A stretch of 64,000 nt of DNA from Ptiloglossa arizonensis (taxonomy: Eukaryota > Arthropoda > Insecta > Hymenoptera > Colletidae). The DNA lies in the NCBI RefSeq assembly GCF_051014685.1, contig NW_027478762.1, positions 515,967 through 579,966 of the forward strand. The letters run 5' to 3'. The notes under the pieces are model-generated. The model was not told the DNA's origin and searched no databases. It saw nothing but the letters and a program-made list of their open reading frames with translations. Every line of letters starts with the position of its first letter. The stretch's first letter is position 1. A program made the position numbers and the translations under genes. Below are positions 1-12,700 of this stretch, in pieces.

Positions 1-761
1 ATTCTGATGCTAGAAACGAATAACTGGAATGGCCTAGGGCAAAAGTACACACACACCATTGTAATCGGGTGAGTTTCTACATTCAGATGCAACAGGAGTT
101 TCACGAGTTCGTCAATCCGTTCGCGAGATATGGGAGTTTGAAGTTAAGGAATGGTTGAGAAACAATCAAAAATTTCGCAAGTCTAATCCTCGAAACCAAT
201 AACGACAATTGCCTAGGGGAAAAATACACATACCTTTATAATCGGGCGAGCTTTTACTTTCAGATGCAACAGGAATTTCTCGAGTTCGTCAATCCGTTCA
301 CGAGACATGGGAGTTTGAAGTTAAGGAATGGTTGAGGAACCATCACAATTTTCGCTGGTCTGATACTCGAAATCAATAACTGGAATGCCCTAGGGGAAAA
401 GTACACAGACCATTGTAATCGGGCCAGTTTCTACTTTCAGATGCAACAGGAATTTCTCGAGTTCGTCAATCCGTTCGCGAGATATGGGAGTTTGAAGTTA
501 AGGAATGGTTGAGAAACAATCAAAATTTTCGCAAGTCTGATCCTCGAATCCAATAACTATAATTGCCTAGGGGAAAAATACACATACCTTTATAATCGGG
601 CGAGCTTTTACTTTCAGATGCAACAGGAATTTCTCGAGTTCGTCAATCCGTTCACGAGACATGGGAGTTTGAAGTTAAGGAATGGTTGAGGAACCATCAC
701 AATTTTCGCAAGTCTGATACCCGAAACCAATAACTACTATGGCCTAGGGCAAAAATACACA

Positions 762-778
762 TACCGTTGTAATCGGGA
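762..778. promoter_or_regulatory. Degenerate CENP-B-box-like site of the monomer (example copy)
   Basis: tACCGttgtAatCGGGa fits the spacing of the CENP-B box core nTTCGnnnnAnnCGGGn at 7 of 9 fixed positions, missing the two T of TTCG. The same site in CACCATTG monomers fits 6 of 9. In mammals CENP-B binds this box in alpha satellite; binding to a site lacking TTCG is not expected to be strong, and whether this organism has a CENP-B homologue is unknown. It may be coincidence. Confidence 0.3.
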
Positions 779-1035
779 GAGTTTCTACTTCCAGATGCAA
801 CAGAAATTTTTCGAATTCGTCAAACCGTTCGCGAAATATTGGAGTTTGGAGTTAAGGAATGGTTGAAAAACCATCAAAATTTTCGCAAGTCTGATACTCG
901 ATACCAATAACTACTATGGCCTAGGGCAAAAATACACATACCGTTGTAATCGGGCGAGTTTCTACTTCCAGATGCAACCGGAATTTCTCGAGTACGTCAA
1001 TCGGTTCGCGAGATATGGGAGCTTGAATTTAAGGA

Positions 1036-1051
1036 ATGGTTGAGAAACCAT
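1036..1051. other. Dyad symmetry element of the monomer (example copy)
   Basis: ATGGTTGAGAAACCAT forms a perfect 6-bp inverted repeat with a 4-base GAGA loop. It occurs in most monomers about 27 bases after the start of GAGATATGGG; this is one clean copy. Variants with GAGG or GAAG loops keep the stem, whereas ATGCTT, ACGGTT and GTGGTT variants weaken it. Short dyads are frequent in centromeric satellites and have been linked to cruciform formation; a role here is inference. Confidence 0.6.
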
Positions 1052-3330
1052 CAAAATGTTCGCTGGTCTGATACTCGAAACCAGTAACTGGAATGGCCTA
1101 GGGCAAAAATACACACACCATTGTAATCGGACGAGTTTCTGTTTCAGATGCAACAGGAATTTCTCGAGTCCGTCAATCCGTTCGCGAGATATGGCAGTCT
1201 GAATTTAAGGAATGGTTGAGAACCCATCAAAATTTTCGCAAGTCTGATATTCGAAACCAATAACTACAAAGGCCTAGGGGAAAAATACAGGCAGCGTTGT
1301 AATCGGGAGGGTTTCTACTTTCAGATGAAACAGAAATTTTTCGGATTCGTCAATCCGTTCGCGAAGTATGGGAGTTTGGAGTTAAGGAATGGTTGAGAAA
1401 CCATAAAAATTTTCGCAAGTCTGATACACGAAACCAATAACTACTATGGCCTAGGGCAAATATACACATACCGTTGTAATCGGGCGAGCTACTGCTTTCA
1501 GATGCAACAGGAATTTCTCGAGTTCGTCAATCCGTTCGCGAGATATGGGAGTTTGAAGTTAAGGAATGGTTGAGAAACCATCAAAATTTTCGCAAGTGTG
1601 ATACTCGAAACCAATAACTGGAGTGGCCTAGGGGAAAAGTACACACAGCATTGTAATGGGGCGAGATTGTACCTTCAGATGCAACAGGAATGTCTCGAGT
1701 TCGTCTATCCGTTCGCGAGATATGGGAGTTTGAATTTATGGAATGGTGGAGAAACCATCAAAATAGTCGCAATTGTGATGCTAGAAACGAATAACAGGGA
1801 TGGCCTAGGGGAAAAGTACACACACCATTGTAATCGGGCGAGTTTCTACTTTGAGATGCAGCAGGAATTTCTCGAGTTCGTCAATCCGTTCGCGAGTTAT
1901 GGGAGTTTGAAGTTAAGGAATGGTTGAGAAACCATCAAAATTTTCGCTGGTCTGATACTCGAAACCAATAACTACTATGGCCTAGGGCAAAAATTCACAT
2001 ACCGTTGTAATCGGGCGAGTTTCTGCTTTCAGATGCAGCAGGAATTTCTCGAGTTCGTCAATCCGTTTGCGAGATATGGGAGTTTGAAGTTAAGGAATGG
2101 TTGAGAAACCATCAAAATTTTCGCTGGTCTGATACTCGAATCCAATACCTGGAATGGCCTAGGGGAAAAGTACACACAAACCATTGTAATCGGGCGAGTT
2201 TCTACTTTCAGATGCAACAGGAATTTCTCGAGTTCGTCAATGCGTTCGCGAGATATGGGAATTTGAATTTAAGGAATGCTTGAGAAACCATCAAAATTTT
2301 CGCAACTCTGATACTCGAAACCAATAACTACTATGGCCTAGGGCAAAAATGCACATACCGTTGTAATCGGGCGAATTTCTGCTTTCAGATGCAACAGGAA
2401 TTTCTCGAGTTCGTCAATCCGTCCGCGAGTTATGGGAGTTTGAAGTTAAGGAATGGTTGAAGAACCATCACAATTTTCGCAAGTCTGATACCCGAAACCA
2501 ATAACTGCTACGGCCTAGGGCAAAAATACACATACCGTTGTAATCGGGAGAGTTTCTACTTCCAGATGCAACAGAAATTTTTCGAATTCGTCAAACCGTT
2601 CGCGAAATATTGGAGTTTGGAGTCAAGGAATGGTAGAGAAACCTTCAAAATTTTCGCAATTCTGATGCTAGAAACGAATAACTGGAATGGCCTAGGGCAA
2701 AAGTACACACACACCATTGTAATCGGGTGAGTTTCTACATTCAGATGCAACAGGAGTTTCACGAGTTCGTCAATCCGTTCGCGAGATATGGGAGTTTGAA
2801 GTTAAGGAATGGTTGAAGAACCATCACAATTTTCGCAAGTCTGATACTCGAAACCAATAACTACTATGGCCTAGGGCAAAAATAGACATACCGTTGTAAT
2901 CGGGCGAGTTTCTGCTTTCAGATGCAATAGGAAATTCTCGAGTTCGTCAATCCGTTCTCGAGATATGGGAGCTTGAATTTAAGGAATGGTTGAGAAACCA
3001 TCAAAATGTTCGCTGGTCAGATACTCGAAACCAGTAACTGGAATGGCCTAGGGCAAGAATACACACACCATTGTAATCGGACGAGTTTCTGTTTCAGATG
3101 CAACAGGAATTTGTCGAGTCCGTCAATCCGTTCGCGAGATATGGGAGTTTGAAGTTAAGGAATGGTTGAAGAACCATCACAATTTTCGCAAGTCTGATAC
3201 CCGAAACCAATAACTGCTACGGCCTAGGGCAAAAATACACATACCGTTGTAATCGGGCGAGTTTCTGCTTTCAGATGCAATAGGAAATTCTCGAGTTCGT
3301 CAATCCGTTCGCGAGATATGGGAGCTTGAA

Positions 3331-5275
3331 TTTAAGGAATGGTTGAGAAACCATCAAAATGTTCGCTGGTCAGATACTCGAAACCAGTAACTGGAGTGGC
3401 CTAGGGCAAGAATACACACACCATTGTAATCGGACGAGTTTCTGTTTCAGATGCAACAGGAATTTCTCGAGTCCGTCAATCCGTTCGCGAGATATGGGAG
3501 TTTGAAGTTAAGGAATGGTTGAGGAACCATCACAATTTTCGCAAGTCTGACACCCGAAACCAATAACTACTATGGCCTAGGGCAAAAATAAACATACCGT
3601 TGTAATCGGGCGAGTTTCTGCTTTCAGATGCAACAGGAATTTCGCGAGTTCGTCAATCCGTTCGCGAGTTCTGGGAGTTTGAAGTTAAGGAATGGTTGAG
3701 AAACCATCAAAATTTTCGCTGGTCTGATACTCGAAATCAATAACTGGAATGCCCTAGGGGAAAAGTACACAGACCATTGTAATCGGGCCAGTTTCTACTT
3801 TCAGATGCAACAGGAATTTCTCGAGTTCGTCAATCCGTTCGCGAGATATGGGAGTTTGAAGTTAAGGAATGGTTGAGAAACCATCAAAATTTTCGCAAGT
3901 CTGATACTCGAAACAATAACTACTATGGCCTAGGGCAGAAATGCACATACCGTTGTAATCGGGCGAGTTTCTGCTTTCAGATGCAACAGGAATTTCTCGA
4001 GTTCGTCAATCCGTTCGCGAGATATGGGAGTTTGAAGTTAAGATATGTTTGAGAAACCATCAAAATGTTCGCAAGTCTGATACTCGAAACCAATAACTAC
4101 AAAGGCCTAGGGGAAAAACACACATATATTTGTAATCGGGCGAGTTTCTACCTTCAGATGCAACAGGAATTTCTCGACTGCGTCAATCCGTTCGCGAGAT
4201 ATGGGAGTTTGAAGTTAAGGAATGTTTGAGGAACCATCACAATTTTCGCAAGTCTGATACCCGAAACCAACAACTACTATGGCCTAGGGCAGAAATACAA
4301 ATACCGTTGTAATCGGGAGAGTTTCTGCCCCCTGATGCAACAGAAATTTTTCGAATTCGTCAAACCGTTCGCGAAATATTGGAGTTTGGAGTTAAGGAAT
4401 GGTTGAGAATCCATACAAATTTTCGCAAGTCTGATACCCGAAACCAATAACTACTATGGCCCAGGGCAAAAATACACATACCGTTGTAATCGGCCGAGTT
4501 CCTACTTTCAGATGCAACAGGAATTTCTCGAGTTCGTCAATGCGTTCGCGAGATATGGGAATTTGAAGTTAAGGAATGCTTGAGAAACCATCAAAATTTT
4601 CGCAAGTCTGATACTCGAAACCAATAACTACAAAGGCCTAGGGGAAAAATAGACACAGCGTTGTAATCGGGTGGGTTTCTACTTTCAGATGGAACAGAAA
4701 TTTTTCGGATTCGTCAATCCGTTCGCGAAGTATGGGAGTTTGGATTTAAGGAATGGTTGAGAAACCATAAAAATTTTCGCAAGTTTGATACTCGAAACCA
4801 ATAACTACTATGGCCTAGGGCAAAAATACACATACCGTTGTAATCGGGCGAGTTTCTGCTTTCAGATGCAATAGGAAATTCTCGAGTTCGTCAATCCGTT
4901 CGCGAGATATGGGAGTTTGAAATTAAGGAATGGATGAGAAACCATCAAAATTTTCGCAATTCTGATGCTAGAAACGGATAACTGGAATGACCTAGTGGAA
5001 AAGTACACACACCATTGTAATCGGTCGTGTTTCTACTTTCAGATGCAACAGGAATTTCTCGAGTTCGTCAATGCGTTCGCGAGATATGGGAATTTGAAGT
5101 TAAGGAATGCTTGAGAAACCATCAAAATTTTCGCAAGTCTGATACTCGAAACCAATAACTACAAAGGCCTAGGGGAAAAATACAGACAGCGTTGTAATCG
5201 GGAGGGTTTCTACTTTCAGATGAAACAGAAATTTTTCGGATTCGTCAATCCGTTCGCGAAGTATGGGAGTTTGGA
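3331..5275. repeat. 11-mer tandem duplication, copy A (1945 bp)
   Basis: Eleven monomers that match the next 1945 bp base for base as far as I could follow. Diagnostic variants shared with the downstream copy are CTGACACCCGAAACC, AAATAAACATACCG, GAATTTCGCGAGTTCG, GAGTTCTGGG, CGAAACAATAACTAC (one base deleted), TTAAGATATGTTTGAG, CGACTGCGTC, TGCCCCCTGATGC and CCTAGTGGAAAAG. The length is 2 bp less than 11 x 177, in line with the internal one-base deletions. Confidence 0.9.
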
Positions 5276-7220
5276 TTTAAGGAATGGTTGAGAAACCATC
5301 AAAATGTTCGCTGGTCAGATACTCGAAACCAGTAACTGGAGTGGCCTAGGGCAAGAATACACACACCATTGTAATCGGACGAGTTTCTGTTTCAGATGCA
5401 ACAGGAATTTCTCGAGTCCGTCAATCCGTTCGCGAGATATGGGAGTTTGAAGTTAAGGAATGGTTGAGGAACCATCACAATTTTCGCAAGTCTGACACCC
5501 GAAACCAATAACTACTATGGCCTAGGGCAAAAATAAACATACCGTTGTAATCGGGCGAGTTTCTGCTTTCAGATGCAACAGGAATTTCGCGAGTTCGTCA
5601 ATCCGTTCGCGAGTTCTGGGAGTTTGAAGTTAAGGAATGGTTGAGAAACCATCAAAATTTTCGCTGGTCTGATACTCGAAATCAATAACTGGAATGCCCT
5701 AGGGGAAAAGTACACAGACCATTGTAATCGGGCCAGTTTCTACTTTCAGATGCAACAGGAATTTCTCGAGTTCGTCAATCCGTTCGCGAGATATGGGAGT
5801 TTGAAGTTAAGGAATGGTTGAGAAACCATCAAAATTTTCGCAAGTCTGATACTCGAAACAATAACTACTATGGCCTAGGGCAGAAATGCACATACCGTTG
5901 TAATCGGGCGAGTTTCTGCTTTCAGATGCAACAGGAATTTCTCGAGTTCGTCAATCCGTTCGCGAGATATGGGAGTTTGAAGTTAAGATATGTTTGAGAA
6001 ACCATCAAAATGTTCGCAAGTCTGATACTCGAAACCAATAACTACAAAGGCCTAGGGGAAAAACACACATATATTTGTAATCGGGCGAGTTTCTACCTTC
6101 AGATGCAACAGGAATTTCTCGACTGCGTCAATCCGTTCGCGAGATATGGGAGTTTGAAGTTAAGGAATGTTTGAGGAACCATCACAATTTTCGCAAGTCT
6201 GATACCCGAAACCAACAACTACTATGGCCTAGGGCAGAAATACAAATACCGTTGTAATCGGGAGAGTTTCTGCCCCCTGATGCAACAGAAATTTTTCGAA
6301 TTCGTCAAACCGTTCGCGAAATATTGGAGTTTGGAGTTAAGGAATGGTTGAGAATCCATACAAATTTTCGCAAGTCTGATACCCGAAACCAATAACTACT
6401 ATGGCCCAGGGCAAAAATACACATACCGTTGTAATCGGCCGAGTTCCTACTTTCAGATGCAACAGGAATTTCTCGAGTTCGTCAATGCGTTCGCGAGATA
6501 TGGGAATTTGAAGTTAAGGAATGCTTGAGAAACCATCAAAATTTTCGCAAGTCTGATACTCGAAACCAATAACTACAAAGGCCTAGGGGAAAAATAGACA
6601 CAGCGTTGTAATCGGGTGGGTTTCTACTTTCAGATGGAACAGAAATTTTTCGGATTCGTCAATCCGTTCGCGAAGTATGGGAGTTTGGATTTAAGGAATG
6701 GTTGAGAAACCATAAAAATTTTCGCAAGTTTGATACTCGAAACCAATAACTACTATGGCCTAGGGCAAAAATACACATACCGTTGTAATCGGGCGAGTTT
6801 CTGCTTTCAGATGCAATAGGAAATTCTCGAGTTCGTCAATCCGTTCGCGAGATATGGGAGTTTGAAATTAAGGAATGGATGAGAAACCATCAAAATTTTC
6901 GCAATTCTGATGCTAGAAACGGATAACTGGAATGACCTAGTGGAAAAGTACACACACCATTGTAATCGGTCGTGTTTCTACTTTCAGATGCAACAGGAAT
7001 TTCTCGAGTTCGTCAATGCGTTCGCGAGATATGGGAATTTGAAGTTAAGGAATGCTTGAGAAACCATCAAAATTTTCGCAAGTCTGATACTCGAAACCAA
7101 TAACTACAAAGGCCTAGGGGAAAAATACAGACAGCGTTGTAATCGGGAGGGTTTCTACTTTCAGATGAAACAGAAATTTTTCGGATTCGTCAATCCGTTC
7201 GCGAAGTATGGGAGTTTGGA
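5276..7220. repeat. 11-mer tandem duplication, copy B (1945 bp)
   Basis: Downstream partner of the preceding copy at a constant offset of 1945 bp; for example TCTGACACCC lies at 3546 and 5491. The two copies are directly adjacent, and the joint falls in the conserved TTTAAGGAATGGTTGAG segment. Even rare private variants are shared, so the duplication looks recent compared with divergence between neighbouring monomers. Confidence 0.9.
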
Positions 7221-8702
7221 TTTAAGGAATGGTTGAGAAACCATAAAAATTTTCGCAAGTTTGATACTCGAAACCAATAACTACTATGGCCTAGGGCAAA
7301 AATACACATACCGTTGTAATCGGGCGAGTTTCTGCTTTCAGATGCAATAGGAAATTCTCGAGTTCGTCAATCCGTTCGCGAGATATGGGAGTTTGAAATT
7401 AAGGAATGGATGAGAAACCATCAAAATTTTCGCAATTCTGATGCTAGAAACGGATAACTGGAATGACCTAGTGGAAAAGTACACACACCATTGTAATCGG
7501 TCGTGTTTCTACTTTCAGATGCAACAGGAATTTCTCGAGTTCGTCAATCCGTTCGCGAGATATGGGAGTTTGAAGTTAAGGAATGGTTGAGAAACAATCA
7601 AAATTTTCGCAAGTCTGATCCTCGAAACCAATAACGACAATTGCCTAGGGGAAAAATACACATACCTTTGTAATCGGGAGAGTTTCTACTTCCAGATGCA
7701 ACAGAAATTTTTCGAATTCGTCAAACCGTTCATGAAATATTGGAGTTTGGAGTTAAGGAATGGTAGAGAAACCATCAAAATTTTCGCAAGTCTGATACTC
7801 GAAACCAATAGCTACTATGGCCTAGGGCAAAAATACACATACCGTTGTAATCGGGCGAGTTTCTGGTTTCAGATGCAATAGGAAATTCTCGATTTCGTCA
7901 ATCCGTTCGCGAGATATGGGAGTTTGAAGTTAAGGAATGGATGAGAAACCATCAAAATTTTCGCAATTCTGATGCTAGAAACGGATAACTGGAATGACCT
8001 AGTGGAAAAGTACACACACCATTGTAATCGGTCGAGTTTCTACTTTCAGATGCAACAGGAATTTCTCGAGTTCGTCAATCCGTTCGCGAGATATGGGAGT
8101 TTGAAGTTAAGGAATGGTTGAGAAACAATCAAAATTTTCGCAAGTCTGATCCTCGAAACCAATAACTATAATTGCCTAGGGGAAAAATACACATACCTTT
8201 ATAATCGGGCGAGCTTTTACTTTCAGATGCAACAGGAATTTCTCGAGTTCGTCAATCCGTTCACGAGACATGGGAGTTTGAAGTTAAGGAATGGTTGAGG
8301 AACCATCACAATTTTCGCAAGTCTGATACCCGAAACCAATAACTACTATGGCCTAGGGCAAAAATACACATACCGTTGTAATCGGGCGAGTTTCTACTTC
8401 CAGATGCAACCGGAATTTCTCGAGTACGTCAATCGGTTCGCGAGATATGGGAGCTTGAATTTAAGGAATGGTTGAGAAACCATCAAAATGTTCGCTGGTC
8501 TGATACTCGAAACCAGTAACTGGAATGGCCTAGGGCAAAAATACACACACCATTGTAATCGGACGAGTTTCTGTTTCAGATGCAACAGGAATTTCTCGAG
8601 TCCGTCAATCCGTTCGCGAGATATGGCAGTCTGAATTTAAGGAATGGTTGAGAACCCATCAAAATTTTCGCAAGTCTGATATTCGAAACCAATAACTACA
8701 AA
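7221..8702. repeat. Trimer echo of 6690-7220, then mixed monomers
   Basis: From 7221 to about 7548 the sequence repeats 6690 onward at an offset of 531 bp (three monomers), sharing GCAAGTTTGATACTCG, GGATGAGAAACC, CCTAGTGGAAAAG and CGGTCGTGTTTC. It then passes into monomers related to 163-740, and from 8150 into the block shared with the start of the window. No non-satellite sequence is present. Confidence 0.85.
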
Positions 8703-9764
8703 GGCCTAGGGCAAAAATACACATACCGTTGTAATCGGGCGAGCTACTGCTTTCAGATGCAACAGGAATTTCTCGAGTTCGTCAATCCGTTCGCGAGATA
8801 TGGGAGTTTGAAGTTAAGGAATGGTTGAGAAACCATCAAAATTTTCGCAAGTGTGATACTCGAAACCAATAACTGGAGTGGCCTAGGGGAAAAGTACACA
8901 CAGCATTGTAATGGGGCGAGATTGGACCTTCAGATGCAACAGGAATGTCTCGAGTTCGTCTATCCGTTCGCGAGATATGGGAGTTTGAATTTATGGAATG
9001 GTGGAGAAACCATCAAAATTGTCGCAATTGTGATGCTAGAAACGAATAACAGGAATGGCCTAGGGGAAAAGTACACACACCATTGTAATCGGGCGAGTTT
9101 CTACTTTCAGATGCAGCAGGAATTTCTCGAGTTCGTCAATCCGTTCGCGAGATATGGGAGTTTGAAGTTAAGGAATGGCTGAGAAACCATCAAAATTTTC
9201 GCTGGTCTGATACACGAAACCAATAACTACTATGGCCTAGGGCAAAAATACACATACCGTTGTAATCGGGCGAGCTACTGCTTTCAGATGCAACAGGAAT
9301 TTCTCGAGTTCGTCAATCCGTTCGCGAGATATGGGAGTTTGAAGTTAAGGAATGGTTGAGAAACCATCAAAATTTTCGCAAGTGTGATACTCGAAACCAA
9401 TAACTGGAGTGGCCTAGGGGAAAAGTACACACAGCATTGTAATGGGGCGAGATTGTACCTTCAGATGCAACAGGAATGTCTCGAGTTCGTCTATCCGTTC
9501 GCGAGATATGGGAGTTTGAATTTATGGAATGGTGGAGAAACCATCAAAATTGTCGCAATTGTGATGCTAGAAACGAATAACAGGAATGGCCTAGGGGAAA
9601 AGTACACACACCATTGTAATCGGGCGAGTTTCTACTTTCAGATGCAGCAGGAATTTCTCGAGTTCGTCAATCCGTTCGCGAGATATGGGAGTTTGAAGTT
9701 AAGGAATGGCTGAGAAACCATCAAAATTTTCGCTGGTCTGATACTCGAATCCAATACCTGGAAT
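8703..9764. repeat. 531-bp trimer in two tandem copies
   Basis: Copy 1 spans 8703-9233 and copy 2 spans 9234-9764, diverging at about 9746. Shared private variants are GGGCGAGCTACTGC, CAAGTGTGATACTCG, GCATTGTAATGGGGCGAG, GGAATGTCTCGAGTTCGTC, TTTATGGAATGGTGGAG and AACAGGAATGGCC. One difference seen is GATTGGACC versus GATTGTACC. A third relative lies at about 1470-1930, so the same trimer occurs both in tandem and at a distance of 7.3 kb. Confidence 0.9.
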
Positions 9765-12700
9765 GCCCTAGGGGAAAAGTACACACACACCATTGTAATC
9801 GGGCGAGTTTCTACTTTCAGATGCAACAGGAATTTCTGGAGTTCGTCAATGCGTTCGCGAGATATGGGAATTTGAAGTTAAGGAATGCTTGAGAAACCAT
9901 CAAAATTTTCGCAACTCTGATACTCGAAACCAATAACTACTATGGCCTAGGGCAAAAATGCACATACCGTTGTAATCGGGCGAGTTTCTGCTTTCAGATG
10001 CAACAGGAATTTCTCGAGTTCGTCAATCCGTTCGCGAGTTATGGGAGTTTGAAGTTAAGGAATGGTTGAGAAACCATCAAAATTTTCGCTGGTCTGATAC
10101 GCGAAATTAATAACTGGAATGCCCTAGGGGAAAAGTACACAGACCATTGTAATCGGGCCAGTTTCTACTTTCAGATGCAACAGGAATTTCTCGAGTTCGT
10201 CAATCCGTTCGCGAGATATGGGAGTGTGAAGTTAAGGAATGGTTGAGAAACAATCAAAATTTTCGCAATTCTGATGCTAGAAACGGATAACTGGAATGAC
10301 CTTGTGGAAAAGTACACACACCATTGTAATCGGTCGAGTTTCTGCTTTCAGATGCAACAGGAATTTCTCGAGTTCGTCAATCCGTTCGCGAGATATGGGA
10401 ATTTGAAGTTAAGGAATGGTTGAGAAACCATCAAAATTTTCGCAATTCTGATGCTAGAAACGGATAACTGGAATGACCTAGTGGAAAAGTACACACACCA
10501 TTGTAATCGGTCGTGTTTCTACTTTCAGATGCAACAGGAATTTCTCGAGTTCGTCAATGCGTTCGCGAGATATGGGAGTTTGAAGTTAAGGAATGGTTGA
10601 GAAACCATCAAAATTTTCGCTGGTCTGATACTCGAAACCAATAACTGGAATGGCCTAGGGGAAAAGTACACACACAATTGTAATCGGGCTAGTTTCTACT
10701 TCCAGATGCAATAGGAAATTCTCGAGTTCGTTAGTCCGTTCGCGAGATATGGGAGTTTGAAGTTAAGGAATGGTTGAGAAACCATCAAAATGTTCGCAAG
10801 TCTGATACTCGAAACCAATAACTACAAAGGCCTAGGGGAAAAACACACATATCTTTGTAATCGGGCGAGTTTCTGCTTCCAGATGCAACAGGAATATCTC
10901 GAGTGCGTCAATCCGTTCGCGAGATATGGGAGTTTGAAGTTAAGGAATGGTTGAGAAACCATCAAAATGTTCGCAAGTCTGATACTCGAAACAAATAACT
11001 ACAAAGGCCTAGGGGAAAAACACACATATCTTTGTAATCGAGCGAGTTTCTACTTTCAGATGCAACAGGAATTTCTCGAGTGCGTCAATCCGTTCGCGAG
11101 ATATGGGAGTTTGAAGTTAAGGAATGGCTGAGAAACCATCACAATTTTCGCAAGTCTGATACCCGAAACCTATAACTACTATGGCCTAGGGCAAAAATAC
11201 ACCTACCGTTGTAATCGGGCGAGTTTCTGCTTTCAGATGCAATAGGAAATTCTCGAGTTCGTCAATCCGTTCGCGAGATATGGGAGTTCGAAATTGAGGA
11301 ATGGTTGAGAAACCATCAAAATTTTCGCAAGTCTGATACTCGAAACCAATAACTGGAATTGCCTAGGGGAAAAGTACACACACCATTGTAATCGGGCTAG
11401 TTTCTACTTTCAGATGCAACAGGAATTTCTCGAGTTCGTCAATCCGTTCGCGAGATATGGGTGTTTGAAGTTAAGGAATGGTTGAGAAACCATCAAAATG
11501 TTCGCAAGTCTGATACTCGAAACCAATAACTACAAAGGCCTAGGGGAAAAACACACATATCTTTGTAATCGAGCGAGTTTCTACTTTCAGATGCAATAGG
11601 AAATTCTCGAGTTCGTCAATCCGTTCGCGAGATATGGGAGTTTGAAGTTAAGGAATGGTTGAGAAACCATCAAAATTTTCGCTGGTCTGATACTCGAAAC
11701 CAATAACTGGAATGGCCTAGGGGAAAAGTACACACACCATTGTAATCGGGCTAGTTTCTACTTCCAGATGCAATAGGAAATTCTCGAGTTCGTCAGTCCG
11801 TTCGCGAGATACGGGAGTTTGAACTTAAGGAATGGTTGAGAAACCATCAAAATTTTCGCTGGTCTGATACTCGAACCCAATAACTGGAATGGCCTAGGGG
11901 AAAAGTACACACACCATTGTAATCGGGCCAGTTTCTACTTCCAGATGCAATAGGAAATTCTCGAGTTCGTCAATCCGTTCGCGAGATATGGGAGTTTGAA
12001 GTTAAGGAATGGTAGAGAAACCATCAAAAATTTCGCAAGTCTGATACTCGAAACCAATAACTACTATGGCCTAGGTGAAAAACACACATATCTTTGTAAT
12101 CGAGCGAGTTTCTACTTTCAGATGCAACAGGAATTTCTCGAGTGCGTCAATCCGTTCGCGAGATATGGGAGTTTGAAGTTAAGGAATGGTTGAGAAACCA
12201 TCAAAATGTTCGCAAGTCTGATACTCGAAACCAATAACTACAAAGGCCTAGGGGAAAAACACACATATCTTTGTAATCGGGCGAGTTTCTGCTTCCAGAT
12301 GCAACAGGAATTTCTCGAGTGCGTCAATCCGTTCGCGAGATATGGGAGTTTGAAGTTAAGGAATGGTTGAGGAACCATCACAATTTTCGCAAGTCTGATA
12401 CACGAAACCAATAACTACTATGGCCAAGGGCAAAAATACACATACCGTTGCAATCGGGCGAGTTTCTGCTTTCAGATGCAATTGGAAATTCTCGAGTTCG
12501 TCAATCCGTTCGCGAGATATAGGAGTTTGAAGTTAAGGAATGGTTGAGAAACCATCAAAATTTTCGCAATTCTGATACTCGAAACCAATAACTGGAATGG
12601 CCTAGGGGAAAAGTACACAAACCATTGTAATCGGGCTAGTTTCTACTTTCAGATGCCACGGGAATTTCTCGAGTTCGTCAATCCGTTCGCGAGATGTGGG

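Larger units (their letters stand above)
541..1260. repeat. Segment shared with 8150-8700, one extra monomer here
   Basis: The markers AACTATAATTGCC, TTTATAATCGGGCGAGC and the AACCGGAATTTCTCGAGTACG monomer occur in the same order here and at 8150-8700. The offset is 7609 bp at the left end and 7432 bp further right, a difference of exactly 177. The second location therefore lacks one whole monomer, the GGGAGAG / AATTTTTCGAATTCG type lying around 745-921. This is the pattern expected from unequal exchange in register. Confidence 0.8.
1..3330. repeat. Irregular satellite block, mixed monomer types
   Basis: About 19 monomers of several types with no long regular HOR. The first roughly 155 bp reappear at 2659-2813, sharing the unusual variants GGGTGAGTTTCTACATTCAG and GGAGTTTCACGAG. 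A dimer echo is visible near 2943-3475: the markers GGTCAGATACTCG and GAGTCCGTC recur 353 bp apart, one base short of two monomers because TTTCTGTTTCAG lacks one base. Nothing besides satellite is seen. Confidence 0.9.

Noticed and set aside
9384..9713. Open frame of 109 codons on the plus strand, repeated at several places
   Set aside because: It spans almost two monomers and its peptide is the translated satellite. It exists because a substitution removes the recurrent TGA; no start context, domain or codon signature supports a gene.
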